Shown: positions 8,410 through 16,790, numbered from the stretch's first letter. The stretch: DNA of 64,000 bases from Paragemmobacter amnigenus (GCF_009908265.2 NZ_JAAATX020000011.1:62001-126000), one strand, 5' to 3'. The notes: generated by a model from the letters alone, not told the origin. Made by a program: numbers and translations.

Positions 8410-8484
8410 TGGAGCGGGCGATGAGATTCGAACTCACGACCCTAACCTTGGCAAGGTTATGCTCTACCCCTGAGCTACGCCCGC
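8410..8484 (-). tRNA. tRNA-Gly(GCC), copy 1
   Basis: Complete 75-nt cloverleaf including an encoded CCA: acceptor GCGGGCG/CGCCCGC, D arm GCTC..GAGC, anticodon arm TAACC-TTGCCAA-GGTTA with anticodon GCC, and T arm GTGAG-TTCGAAT-CTCAT. Identical to the second copy 285 bases away. It reads glycine GGC/GGU codons, which are abundant in this genome, not least in the RTX repeats. Confidence 0.97.
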
Positions 8485-8499
8485 ACTCCGTGGCGCGGG

Positions 8500-8527
8500 T
8501 GATAGTGCGGGGCGGGGCGGGGTGCAA
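8500..8527 (-). promoter_or_regulatory. Promoter of tRNA-Gly copy 1
   Basis: Minus strand TTGCAC (8522-8527), 16-base spacer, CTATCA (8500-8505), ending 15 bases before the tRNA 5' end. Different from the copy 2 promoter, so the two tRNAs are separate transcription units. Confidence 0.45.
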
Positions 8528-8555
8528 GGGGAAATTTCGGCCCTGGGGAGGGGGG

Positions 8556-8640
8556 CGATTTTTCTGCGAAAAATCGGGCGTCGCGCGGGTGGAGGCGGGC
8601 GGGATGGTTGGTCCGGGGCGGGAAATTTCGCAGAAATTTC
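8556..8640. repeat. Two variable-arm palindromes between the tRNA-Gly copies
   Basis: First: CGATTTTTC-TGC-GAAAAATCG (8556-8576, 9-bp arms). Second: GAAATTTC-GCA-GAAATTTC (8622-8640 region, 8-bp arms). Arms differ but both keep a TTC/GAA junction round a TGC or GCA centre, matching the other members at 15.1, 33.2 and 34.9 kb. Confidence 0.8.
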
Positions 8641-8658
8641 GTGCGGGCCGAAATGCGA

Positions 8659-8680
8659 ACGGCCGCCCAAGGGCGGCCGT
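8659..8680 (-). terminator. Terminator hairpin of tRNA-Gly copy 2
   Basis: ACGGCCGCCC-AA-GGGCGGCCGT, 10-bp arms, 14 bases past the CCA end on the minus strand, followed by TCGCATTTCGG. Placement and downstream bases parallel the terminator of copy 1, showing the duplication covered the tRNA plus its terminator. Confidence 0.65.
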
Positions 8681-8694
8681 CTGGCAGGTCCGAC

Positions 8695-8769
8695 TGGAGC
8701 GGGCGATGAGATTCGAACTCACGACCCTAACCTTGGCAAGGTTATGCTCTACCCCTGAGCTACGCCCGC
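8695..8769 (-). tRNA. tRNA-Gly(GCC), copy 2
   Basis: Identical in all 75 positions to copy 1, including the encoded CCA and GCC anticodon. Own promoter upstream and own terminator downstream. Confidence 0.97.
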
Positions 8770-8789
8770 GCCGGTTGGACTGGCGCTGA

Positions 8790-8816
8790 TCTATAAAAGC
8801 CGCGCGGGGGGTTCAA
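8790..8816 (-). promoter_or_regulatory. Promoter of tRNA-Gly copy 2
   Basis: Minus strand TTGAAC (8811-8816) and TATAGA (8790-8795), 15-base spacer, inside the sequence CTTTTATAGATCAG. The -10 is the most AT-rich stretch nearby and ends about 20 bases before the tRNA 5' end. Confidence 0.6.
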
Positions 8817-8853
8817 GGGGGAAAGTGCGGGGCAGGGCGGATTTTTGGGGCAG

Positions 8854-8881
8854 GCAGGATGGGCAATCCTGCCCATCCTGC
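8854..8881. terminator. Strong hairpin after pyc
   Basis: GCAGGATGGGCA-ATCC-TGCCCATCCTGC, perfect 12-bp arms and a 4-base loop, beginning 9 bases past the pyc stop. On the pyc strand the flank is A-rich, not T-rich, so it may protect the mRNA 3' end more than terminate. Confidence 0.6.
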
Positions 8882-8889
8882 GGCGCCGG

Positions 8890-11800
8890 TCATTCCAGCT
8901 CGACCAGCAGGTCCTTTGCCTCGATCATGCTGCCCGCATGGACATGCAGCGCCTTGACCGTCGCCTCGCGGTCGGCATGCAGGCCGGTTTCCATCTTCAT
9001 CGCCTCGATGGTGACCAGAAGGTCGCCCGCGCGGACCTTCTGGCCCACGGTCACCGCCACGGAGGCGATTGAGCCCGGCATCGGCGCGCCGACATGGGCG
9101 GGGTTGCCGTCCTGCGCCTTGGGCCGTGCGGCGGTCTTGGCCTTCACGGCGCGGTTCGGCACGCGGATCACGCGGGGCTGGCCGTTCAGTTCGAAGAAGA
9201 CCTTGACGTCGCCGTCCTCGGTCGTCTCGCCCACGGCTTGCAGGCGGATTTCCAGCTGCTTGCCGGGGTCGATTTCCGGCGTGATCTCCTCGCCCGGTTC
9301 CATGCCGTAGAAGAAGGTCTTGGTGGGCAGGGTGCGGACGGGACCGTAGAGGCGGTGGCGGCCCATGTAATCAAGGAAAACCTTGGGATACATGAGGTAG
9401 CCGTTCAGATCCTCGTCATCCACGGCGCGGCCGCCGAGTTCTTCGGAGAGCTTCGCCCGCGTTTCTTCCAGATCGACGGGGGGCAGGGTCTGGCCGGGGC
9501 GTCCGGTCAGCGGCGCCTCGCCCTTGAGCACCTTTTTCAGGATGCCTGCGGGCCAGCCGCCATGGGGTTGGCCGAGATTGCCTTTCAGCATGTCGACGAC
9601 CGAGTCGGGGAAGGCCACGTCATGGTCGGGGTCTTCGACCTGTGCCCGCGTCAGGCCCTGCGCTACCATCATCAGGGCCATGTCGCCCACCACCTTGGAC
9701 GAGGGCGTGACCTTCACGATGTCGCCGAACATCTGGTTGGCGTCGGCATAGGCCTGCGCCACTTCGGGCCAGCGTTCCTCGAGCCCGAGCGAGCGCGCCT
9801 GCGCCTTGAGGTTGGTGAACTGGCCGCCGGGCATTTCGTGCAGGTAGACTTCGGACGCGGGGGCGGGGATGCCGGATTCGAAGGCCGCGTATTGGGTGCG
9901 GACATGTTCCCAGTAGTTCGAGATGTCGCGGATCGCCTTGATATCCAGACCCGTGTCGCGGTCGGTGTGGCGCAGCGCCTCGACGATGGAGCCGAGGCAG
10001 GGCTGCGAGGTGCCGCCCGAGAAAGCGTCCATCGCGGCGTCCACCGCATCGACGCCCGCGTCGCAGGCGGCAAGGATCGTCGCCGCCGCGGCGCCGCTGG
10101 TGTCATGGGTGTGGAAGTGGACGGGCAGGCCGATTTCCTGTTTCAGCGCCTTGACGAGGATGCGGGCCGAGGCGGGTTTCAGAAGCCCCGCCATGTCCTT
10201 CAGACCCAGCACATGGGCGCCTGCGGATTTCAGTTCCTTTGCGCGGTCGACGTAATATTTGAGGTCGTATTTGGACCGCGCGGGGTCCAGAAGGTCGCCC
10301 GTGTAGCAGATCGTGCCTTCGCAGACCTTGTTCGCCTCGATCACCGCGTCCATGGCGACGCGCATGTTCTCGACCCAGTTGAGGCTGTCGAACACGCGGA
10401 AGACATCGACGCCGGTTTCGGCGGCTTGCAGGACGAAGGCGCGCACGACGTTGTCGGGATAGTTGGTGTAGCCCACCCCGTTCGAGGCGCGCAGGAGCAT
10501 CTGGGTCATCAGGTTGGGCATGGCCGCGCGCAGGTCGCGCAGGCGCTGCCACGGGCATTCCTGAAGGAAGCGGTAGGCCACGTCGAATGTGGCCCCGCCC
10601 CAGCATTCGACCGAGAAGAGTTGCGGAAGGTTGGCGGCATAGGCGGGGGCCACGCGGACCATGTCGATGGACCGCATCCGCGTCGCAAGCAGCGACTGGT
10701 GGCCGTCGCGCATGGTGGTGTCGGTGATGAGCACCTTCTTCTGCGCCTTCATCCAGTCGGCCACGGCCTGCGGGCCCTTCTGTTCCAGCAGGTTCCGCGT
10801 CCCCGTGGCGGGGGTTTCGGTCAAGAGCTTCGGGGGCTTGGGCATCTTCGCCTCGGCCGGGGGTTTGGGCCGGCCTGCGGTTTCGGGATGCCCGTTCACC
10901 GTGATGTCGGCGATGTAGGTCAGGATCTTCGTCGCGCGGTCGCGGCGTTTCTTGAAGGCGAAGAGGTCGGGCGTCGTGTCGATGAACTTGGTCGTGTAGG
11001 AATAGTCGAGGAAGGTCGGGTGCTTGAGCAGGTTGATGACGAATTCGATATTCGTCGCCACCCCGCGGATGCGGAATTCGCGCAGGGCGCGGTCCATGCG
11101 GGCGATGGCCTTTTCCGGCGTCTGGGCGTGGGCCGTGACCTTCACCAGCAGCGAGTCGTAATAGCGCGTGATGACGCCGCCCGCATAGGCTGTGCCGCCG
11201 TCCAGACGGATGCCGTTGCCAGTGGCCGAGCGGTAGGCGGTCAGGCGGCCGTAGTCGGGAATGAAGTTGTTGAGCGGGTCCTCGGTCGTCACGCGGCATT
11301 GCAGGGCGTGGCCGTTGAGTTTGACATCGGCCTGCGACGTGACGCCGGTCGCTTCGGGCAGGGACTTGCCTTCCTCGATCAGGATCTGGGCCTGCACGAT
11401 GTCGATGCCGGTGACTTCCTCGGTCACGGTGTGTTCGACCTGCACGCGGGGGTTCACCTCGATGAAGTAGAACTTGCCCTCGTCCATATCCATCAGGAAT
11501 TCGACGGTGCCAGCGCATTCGTAGTCGACATGGGCGCAGATCTTGCGCGCCATCTCGCAGACCTCGTCGCGCTGGGCCTGCGTCAGGTAGGGGGCGGGGG
11601 CGCGTTCGACGACCTTCTGGTTGCGGCGCTGGACGGTGCAGTCGCGTTCCCACAGGTGCCAGACATTGCCCTGCTTGTCGCCGAGGATCTGCACCTCCAC
11701 ATGGCGGGCGCGCTGGATCATCTTTTCCAGATAGCCTTCGCCATTGCCGAAGGCGGCTTCGGCCTCGCGCCGGCCTTCGCGGACCTTGGCCTCAAGCTCG

Positions 11801-12333
11801 TCCTCGCCCAGGATCGGGCGCATGCCGCGCCCGCCGCCGCCCCAGGATGCCTTGAGCATCAGGGGATAGCCGATTTCCTTGGCCTGCTTCTTGATGAGCG
11901 CCATGTCCTCGCCCAGCACCTCGGTCGCGGGGATGACGGGGACGCCCGCCTCGATCGCCACGCGGCGGGCGGAGGCCTTGTCGCCAAGGGCGCGCATGGT
12001 TTCGGCGCGGGGGCCGATGAAGGTGATGCCCGCCTGATCGCAGGCTTCGACGAAGTCGGGGTTTTCCGACAGCAGGCCATAGCCGGGGTGGATCGCGTCC
12101 GCGCCCGACATCTTGGCCACGCGGATGATTTCGGGGATCGACAGGTAGGCGCCGACAGGCGACATCCCCTCGCCGATGCGGTAGGCCTCGTCCGCCTTGA
12201 AGCGGTGGAGGGACAGCTTGTCTTCCTCGGCGAAGACGGCGACGGTCTTTTTGCCCATTTCGTTGGCGGCGCGCATGACGCGGATGGCGATCTCGCCGCG
12301 GTTGGCAACGAGGATCTTGCGGAACTCTGGCAT
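8890..12333 (-). CDS. pyc: Pyruvate carboxylase
   Basis: Anaplerotic enzyme making oxaloacetate from pyruvate, bicarbonate and ATP. Full-length 1,147-residue single-chain form. Order: biotin carboxylase (KILVANRGEIAIRVMRAA at the N-terminus, ATP-grasp glycine loop SWGGGGRGM, ENPRVQVEHTVTEEVTG), then carboxyltransferase of the HMG-lyase type (DTTMRDGHQSLLATRMR, metal-binding HFHTHDTSG), the PYC/OADA linker domain, and a C-terminal biotinyl domain with EAMKMETGL, biotinylated Lys about residue 1113. Divergent from the helicase gene across 256 bases that contain two spaced palindromes. A strong hairpin follows the stop. Confidence 0.98.
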   Translation of the reverse strand: MPEFRKILVANRGEIAIRVMRAANEMGKKTVAVFAEEDKLSLHRFKADEAYRIGEGMSPVGAYLSIPEIIRVAKMSGADAIHPGYGLLSENPDFVEACDQAGITFIGPRAETMRALGDKASARRVAIEAGVPVIPATEVLGEDMALIKKQAKEIGYPLMLKASWGGGGRGMRPILGEDELEAKVREGRREAEAAFGNGEGYLEKMIQRARHVEVQILGDKQGNVWHLWERDCTVQRRNQKVVERAPAPYLTQAQRDEVCEMARKICAHVDYECAGTVEFLMDMDEGKFYFIEVNPRVQVEHTVTEEVTGIDIVQAQILIEEGKSLPEATGVTSQADVKLNGHALQCRVTTEDPLNNFIPDYGRLTAYRSATGNGIRLDGGTAYAGGVITRYYDSLLVKVTAHAQTPEKAIARMDRALREFRIRGVATNIEFVINLLKHPTFLDYSYTTKFIDTTPDLFAFKKRRDRATKILTYIADITVNGHPETAGRPKPPAEAKMPKPPKLLTETPATGTRNLLEQKGPQAVADWMKAQKKVLITDTTMRDGHQSLLATRMRSIDMVRVAPAYAANLPQLFSVECWGGATFDVAYRFLQECPWQRLRDLRAAMPNLMTQMLLRASNGVGYTNYPDNVVRAFVLQAAETGVDVFRVFDSLNWVENMRVAMDAVIEANKVCEGTICYTGDLLDPARSKYDLKYYVDRAKELKSAGAHVLGLKDMAGLLKPASARILVKALKQEIGLPVHFHTHDTSGAAAATILAACDAGVDAVDAAMDAFSGGTSQPCLGSIVEALRHTDRDTGLDIKAIRDISNYWEHVRTQYAAFESGIPAPASEVYLHEMPGGQFTNLKAQARSLGLEERWPEVAQAYADANQMFGDIVKVTPSSKVVGDMALMMVAQGLTRAQVEDPDHDVAFPDSVVDMLKGNLGQPHGGWPAGILKKVLKGEAPLTGRPGQTLPPVDLEETRAKLSEELGGRAVDDEDLNGYLMYPKVFLDYMGRHRLYGPVRTLPTKTFFYGMEPGEEITPEIDPGKQLEIRLQAVGETTEDGDVKVFFELNGQPRVIRVPNRAVKAKTAARPKAQDGNPAHVGAPMPGSIASVAVTVGQKVRAGDLLVTIEAMKMETGLHADREATVKALHVHAGSMIEAKDLLVELE

Positions 12334-12479
12334 CGGTCTCTCCGGTGTCGGCAGTCAGGCGGGCTTTTCACGAAGTTTGCGGCAGGCGCAAACAGGGGCG
12401 TACTCTAGGGGCGCTGCGGTGCGGCGCAAGTGTGGGAACCGGCGTTATCTGCAAATTTTGCGAAATATTCAGGCAGCCT

Positions 12480-12514
12480 TTTGCAGCTGCAAAGCCTGCT
12501 TTTGCAGCTGCGGC
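12480..12514. promoter_or_regulatory. Two GCAGCTGC palindromes 21 bp apart between pyc and the helicase
   Basis: TTTGCAGCTGCAAA (12480-12493) is a perfect 14-bp palindrome. A second TTTGCAGCTGC copy begins at 12501, so the centres are 21 bp, two helical turns, apart. The site lies about 150 bases before the pyc start and 75 bases before the helicase start. The TTTGCA half-sites resemble motifs of ScfR/PccR/RamB-type carbon-metabolism regulators, but spacing differs from the known TTTGCAAA-N4-TTTGCAAA pattern, so the regulator is unassigned. Confidence 0.5.
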
Positions 12515-12589
12515 AGGACTTTGGGTGGGAAAAGGCGAACATTCGGTGAACTCTTTTCCTTTGCCGCCAGAGGCGCTAGGGTTCGGGGC

Positions 12590-15061
12590 ATGAGCGATTT
12601 CGACCATCCCGACAGCTTCGACGCCCCCGCCATTCCGCTTTCGCAGCGGGCCATGATGGCGGGGCGGGGGGCGCCCTATCTGGACGATCTGAACCCCGCG
12701 CAGCGCGCGGCGGTGGAGGCGCTGGACGGCCCCGTCCTGATGCTGGCAGGGGCGGGGACGGGAAAGACCAAGGCGCTGACGGCGCGGATCGTGCATCTGT
12801 TGCGGACGGGGCGGGCAAGGCCGAACGAGATTCTGGCGGTGACCTTCACCAACAAGGCCGCGCGCGAGATGAAGCTGCGTGTCGGGCGGATGCTGGGCGA
12901 GGTGGCCGAGGGGATGGCGTGGATGGGCACCTTCCATTCGCTGTCGGTCAAGATCCTGCGGCGGCATGCGGAACTGGTGGGGTTGAAGTCGAACTTCACC
13001 ATTCTGGATACGGATGACCAAGCAAGGCTGGTCAAGCAGTTGCTGGACGCCGAGCACATCGACCGTAAGCGCTGGAACGAGCGTTGGTTCTTGCATCACA
13101 TCGACAGTTACAAGAACCGCGCTTGGTCTCCAGATGAGGTTCCGGCTTCCGAGGACCCTGAAGTCTGGTTGACGCCGAATATCGGAAATGTGCCGTCATT
13201 CATGGGCGGAACTGGTGCAAAGCGGAAAGTAACGCAGGTCTATCGCGCGTATCAAAGTCGGCTCTTGGCGCTCAACGCGGTCGATTTCGGCGACCTTCTT
13301 AACTACTGTGTTCATCTCTTCAAAACGTGCCCTGACGTTTTGGAGCAGTATCAGCGACGGTTCAAATACATCCTCGTCGACGAGTATCAGGACACCAACG
13401 TCTGCCAGTATCTGTGGCTGCGGCTTCTGGCGCAGGCGCATCGCAACATCTGCTGCGTGGGGGATGACGACCAGTCGATCTATGGCTGGCGCGGGGCCGA
13501 GGTGGGCAACATCCTGCGGTTCGAGAAGGATTTTCCCGGCGCCGTGGTGGTGCGGCTGGAGCAGAATTACCGATCCACGCCCCATATTCTGGCGGCGGCG
13601 TCAGGCGTGATCGCGGGGAATGCGGGGCGGTTGGGCAAGACGCTGTGGACCGAGGTGAAGGAGGGCCACAAGGTCCGGCTGATCGGCCATTGGGACGGCG
13701 AGGAAGAGGCGCGCTGGATCGGGGAAGAGATCGAGGCGGTGCAGCGCGGCACGCGGGGGATGGACCCTGTGGGGCTGGACGGGCAGGCGATTCTGGTGCG
13801 GGCATCCCACCAGATGCGGGCCTTCGAGGACCGGTTCCTGACGATCGGGCTGCCCTATCGGGTGATCGGGGGCCCGCGATTCTATGAGCGGCAGGAAATC
13901 CGCGATGCGATGGCCTATTTCCGGCTGGCGGTCAGTCCGGAGGACGATCTGGCCTTCGAGCGGGTGGTGAATGTCCCCAAGCGGGGACTGGGGGACAAGG
14001 CGCAGGCGGATATCCAGCGGACGGCGCGGCTGTCGGGCGTGTCCCTGCACGAGGGCGCGCGCGAGCTGGTGGCCAATGGCGGGATCGGCGGCAAGGGCGC
14101 GGGGCAGTTGCGGGCCTTTGTCGAAGGGATCGACCGCTGGCACGCGCTGACGCTGGATGCGGTGCGGGTGGCGGGGGATGACGACCTGCTGGAGCCCATT
14201 GGCGCGGTGGCGCCGGCGATGGATCACGTGCGGCTGGCCGAGATGATTCTGGAGGAATCCGGCTACACCGAGATGTGGCAGAACGACAAGACACCCGAGG
14301 CGCCGGGGCGGCTGGAGAACCTGAAGGAACTGGTCAAGGCACTGGAGCAGTTCGACAATCTGCAAGGCTTCCTCGAACACGTTGCCCTCATCATGGACAA
14401 CGAGACCGAGGAGGCGGGCGAGAAGGTCAGCATCATGACGCTGCACGCCGCCAAGGGTCTGGAGTTTCCGGTGGTGTTCCTGCCGGGGTGGGAGGACGGG
14501 TTGTTCCCCAGCCAGCGCAGCATGGACGAGAGCGGGTTGAAGGGGTTGGAGGAGGAGCGGCGTCTGGCCTATGTCGGCATCACGCGGGCCGAGGAGCTGT
14601 GCACCATCTCCTTCGCGTCGAACCGGCGGGTTTACGGGCAATGGCAGAGCCAGTTGCCCAGCCGCTTCATCGACGAATTGCCGGCCGCGCATGTCGAGGT
14701 GCTGACGCCGCCGGGGCTTTATGGCGGCGGCTTCGGGGCGGCGGCCCCCTATGTCTCCAGCATGGATGACCGGATTTCGAAGGCGGATGTCTACAACTCG
14801 CCCGGCTGGAAGCGGATGCAGGACCGCGTGCAGACGCGGGGCGTGTCGCAGCCGCGCGAGGCGCGGGGGGTGGTGATCGACGCGACGGCGGTACCGGCCT
14901 TTACCGAAGGGGACCGCGTGTTCCACCGCAAGTTCGGCTATGGCATCGTGATCGGTCTGGAAGGCGACAAGCTGGAGATCGATTTTTCGAAGGCGGGGAT
15001 CAAGAAGGTCGTGGCGGGGTTCGTCGTCGATGCGGATGACGCGGACGAGGTGCCGTTCTGA
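12590..15061 (+). CDS. UvrD/PcrA-family DNA helicase
   Basis: Superfamily 1A 3'-5' helicase of 823 residues for repair and replication restart. Motifs in order: Q motif LNPAQRAAVEAL, Walker A AGAGTGKT (residues 53-60), FTNKAAREMK (Ia), VDEYQDTN (II, about 264), GDDDQSIYGWRGA (III), LEQNYRS (IV), MTLHAAKGLEFPVVF (V) and ERRLAYVGITRA (VI). The C-terminus GDRVFHRKFGYGIVIGLEGDKLEIDF is the PcrA-type Tudor-like tail. Start at the ATG of MSDFDHPDS. Bases about 13015-13400 (1B subdomain, residues about 142-265) are clearly AT-richer, with an unusual segment around EDPEVWLTPNIGNVPSFMGG, indicating a recombined patch inside an intact frame. Confidence 0.96.
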   Translation: MSDFDHPDSFDAPAIPLSQRAMMAGRGAPYLDDLNPAQRAAVEALDGPVLMLAGAGTGKTKALTARIVHLLRTGRARPNEILAVTFTNKAAREMKLRVGRMLGEVAEGMAWMGTFHSLSVKILRRHAELVGLKSNFTILDTDDQARLVKQLLDAEHIDRKRWNERWFLHHIDSYKNRAWSPDEVPASEDPEVWLTPNIGNVPSFMGGTGAKRKVTQVYRAYQSRLLALNAVDFGDLLNYCVHLFKTCPDVLEQYQRRFKYILVDEYQDTNVCQYLWLRLLAQAHRNICCVGDDDQSIYGWRGAEVGNILRFEKDFPGAVVVRLEQNYRSTPHILAAASGVIAGNAGRLGKTLWTEVKEGHKVRLIGHWDGEEEARWIGEEIEAVQRGTRGMDPVGLDGQAILVRASHQMRAFEDRFLTIGLPYRVIGGPRFYERQEIRDAMAYFRLAVSPEDDLAFERVVNVPKRGLGDKAQADIQRTARLSGVSLHEGARELVANGGIGGKGAGQLRAFVEGIDRWHALTLDAVRVAGDDDLLEPIGAVAPAMDHVRLAEMILEESGYTEMWQNDKTPEAPGRLENLKELVKALEQFDNLQGFLEHVALIMDNETEEAGEKVSIMTLHAAKGLEFPVVFLPGWEDGLFPSQRSMDESGLKGLEEERRLAYVGITRAEELCTISFASNRRVYGQWQSQLPSRFIDELPAAHVEVLTPPGLYGGGFGAAAPYVSSMDDRISKADVYNSPGWKRMQDRVQTRGVSQPREARGVVIDATAVPAFTEGDRVFHRKFGYGIVIGLEGDKLEIDFSKAGIKKVVAGFVVDADDADEVPF

Positions 15062-15176
15062 GCCGCGATTTCTGACACAGAAATCGCGGCGTTTTCTGCA
15101 CGCAGAAAACGGGGCCAGACGTCGGGGGTCCGATTTCTGCGTCAGAAATCGGCGCGTTTCCTGCGTCAGGAAACGC
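15062..15176. repeat. Cluster of four variable-arm palindromes
   Basis: Four consecutive hairpins: 15062-15090 (13-bp arms, GCCGCGATTTCTG-ACA-), 15090-15111 (CGTTTTCTG-CACG-CAGAAAACG), 15130-15152 (CCGATTTCTG-CGT-CAGAAATCGG) and 15154-15176 (GCGTTTCCTG-CGT-CAGGAAACGC). Arms differ yet each stays self-complementary round a CTG-N3/4-CAG core. They sit between two convergent genes; the fourth contains the stop codon of benE in its loop. Likely bidirectional terminators. Confidence 0.85.
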
Positions 15177-16320
15177 CCTTCCGGGCCAGACGCTCCAGCG
15201 CCCAGATCGCCAGCCCTGCCAGCAGCCCCCAGAAGGCCGCGCCGATGCCTGCGAAGGCCACGCCTGCGCCGGTCACGGCAAGGGTGAGGGTGGCGGGGAA
15301 GCGTTGGTCGGGCGTGGCGAAGGCCCCCGTCAGCGCGCCCGTCAGCGGGCCCAGAAGCGCCAGCGCGACAAGGGCCGTCATCAGCGCGGGAGGCAGGGCG
15401 TTGAGGATGGCGATGACGACAGGGCCGGTCAGTCCCAGCACGACCCAGACCGCGGCATAGGCCAGCCCCACCTTCCAGCGTTGCGACCGGTCAGGGTGCA
15501 CGTCGTCGCCCATGCAGATGGCGGCGGTGATGGCGGCCATGTTCACCGTATGCGCGCCCATGAGCGCGGTGGCCGCCGAGATCAGGCCGGTCACGGTCAG
15601 GGCGGGGGCGACAGGCGGTTCGAATCCTGCGGCGCGCATGGTGGCGAAGCCCGGCAGGTTCTGCGAGGCCATGGTGACGAGGTAGAGCGGCAGGCCAAGG
15701 CCGATCAGCGCGGCCCAGTCGAAGGCGGGTGCCACCAGAACGGGGACGGGCGGCACCGGCGGCAGGGCGGGCAGCAGCGCCGCGCCCGTGGAGAAGGCGG
15801 TGGCAAGGCCCGCGGCAAGCGCGGCCAGCACGGCCAGCGCGGGGTTGGAGAGCCGGACGAGGGCGAAGAGTGCCACCATGGGCGCGACCAGAAGCGGGGC
15901 AGCGGCCAGCGCGCCGGCGCCTTTGAGCACGAAGGGCAGCAGCACGCCCGCCAGCATGGCAGCGGCGATGCCGTCGGGGATGCGCGCCACGAGGCCCCCG
16001 AGCGGGCGGATCAGTCCGGTGGCGGCGATGAGAAGCCCTGCGAGGATGAAGGCGGCCACGCCCTCGGCCATGCCATAGCCGGAGGAGGCGGCGATCAGCG
16101 CGGCGCCCGGGGTGGACCATGCCAGCACCACCGGAACGCGGTGCCATGTGGAGAGCAGTGCCGAGCCTGCCGCCTTGGCGAAGCAGACACCCATCACCCA
16201 GCTTGCCGTCTGGTCCGGTGTCGCCCCCAGTGCGGCGGCGGCGGCGAGGACCAGCGCGATGGTGGAGCCGTAGCCCACGAGGGCCGCGACGAGGGCGGCG
16301 GAAAAGAGGGAGGGGCGCAT
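15166..16320 (-). CDS. BenE-family (benzoate/H+ symporter-like) membrane protein
   Basis: An inner-membrane carrier of 384 residues with about eleven to twelve hydrophobic segments. The motifs SWVMGVCFAKAAGSALLSTWHRVPVVLAWSTPGAALI, LGLPLYLVTMASQNLPGFATMRAAGF and the QNLPG box match the benzoate transporter BenE family. There is no aromatic-degradation gene nearby, so the substrate is uncertain. Start at MRPSLFSAALVA. The last residues GVS and the stop are encoded by the fourth palindrome of the downstream cluster. About 80 bases separate its start from the last CcsR-like hairpin, and no clear terminator intervenes, so read-through from the sRNA array is possible. Confidence 0.85.
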   Translation of the reverse strand: MRPSLFSAALVAALVGYGSTIALVLAAAAALGATPDQTASWVMGVCFAKAAGSALLSTWHRVPVVLAWSTPGAALIAASSGYGMAEGVAAFILAGLLIAATGLIRPLGGLVARIPDGIAAAMLAGVLLPFVLKGAGALAAAPLLVAPMVALFALVRLSNPALAVLAALAAGLATAFSTGAALLPALPPVPPVPVLVAPAFDWAALIGLGLPLYLVTMASQNLPGFATMRAAGFEPPVAPALTVTGLISAATALMGAHTVNMAAITAAICMGDDVHPDRSQRWKVGLAYAAVWVVLGLTGPVVIAILNALPPALMTALVALALLGPLTGALTGAFATPDQRFPATLTLAVTGAGVAFAGIGAAFWGLLAGLAIWALERLARKGVS

Positions 16321-16399
16321 CGGTCCTGTCGGGTCTGCTTCGCTGTTGCGGCGGACTATCGGCGGCGGGGATGCGGGATGCAAGCGGCGCAGGACGGAT

Positions 16400-16470
16400 G
16401 CGGCGACCCCGAGAGGGAGGAGGGGGTCGCCGCCTGGTCCGTCCGGCCCGAGGGAGGAGGAGAGGGCCGG
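16400..16470 (-). ncRNA. CcsR-like sRNA unit 5 (most distal)
   Basis: Two hairpins, 16400-16433 (10-bp arms GCGGCGACCC/GGGTCGCCGC) and 16443-16470 (7-bp arms), each with CCTCCTCCC in the loop on the minus strand. Same two-hairpin plan as the Rhodobacter CcsR RNAs. Last unit before benE. Confidence 0.85.
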
Positions 16471-16509
16471 TCGCACATCGTGGGGGGGGGGGCTGCCCCC
16501 GGAAAGGAT

Positions 16510-16578
16510 GCGGCGGTTCCCGGGAGGAGGTGGGAACCGCCGCCGGTCCGATGACCCTCAGGGAGGAGGAGGAGGGTC
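16510..16578 (-). ncRNA. CcsR-like sRNA unit 4
   Basis: Hairpins 16510-16543 (perfect 12-bp arms) and 16553-16578 (6-bp arms), both with CCTCCTCCC loops on the minus strand. Separated from unit 5 by a G-run/C-run hairpin near 16487-16500. Confidence 0.85.
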
Positions 16579-16617
16579 TGTCGCACGGGCGTGGGGCAGG
16601 TGGCCCCGAATGGAATG

Positions 16618-16685
16618 GCGGCGATCCCAGGGAGGAGGAGGGGACCGCCGCAGGTCCGGCAGGCCCGAGGGAGGAGGAGAGGGCC
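16618..16685 (-). ncRNA. CcsR-like sRNA unit 3
   Basis: Hairpins 16618-16651 (11-bp arms, one A-C mismatch) and 16662-16685 (5-bp arms) with CCTCCTCCC loops. A small hairpin GGGGC/GCCCC at 16593-16607, without the loop motif, divides it from unit 4. Confidence 0.85.
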
Positions 16686-16724
16686 CGTCGTACACCGGTG
16701 GGACCGTCGGTCCCGGAATTTTGT

Positions 16725-16790
16725 GCGGCGGTCCCAGGGAGGAGGAGGGGACCGCCGCGTTTCCGTGTCCCCAGGGAGGAGGAGGGGGAC
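16725..16790 (-). ncRNA. CcsR-like sRNA unit 2
   Basis: Hairpins 16725-16758 (perfect 11-bp arms) and 16767-16790 (6-bp arms), loops CCTCCTCCC. The spacer to unit 3 has a GGGACC/GGTCCC hairpin at 16700-16714. Confidence 0.85.

Noticed and set aside
9094-12408. 1,104-codon open frame opposite pyc
   Set aside because: Mirror of the pyc codons; high GC3 keeps the antisense frame free of stops. No domain, no ribosome site, and pyc is complete and conserved.
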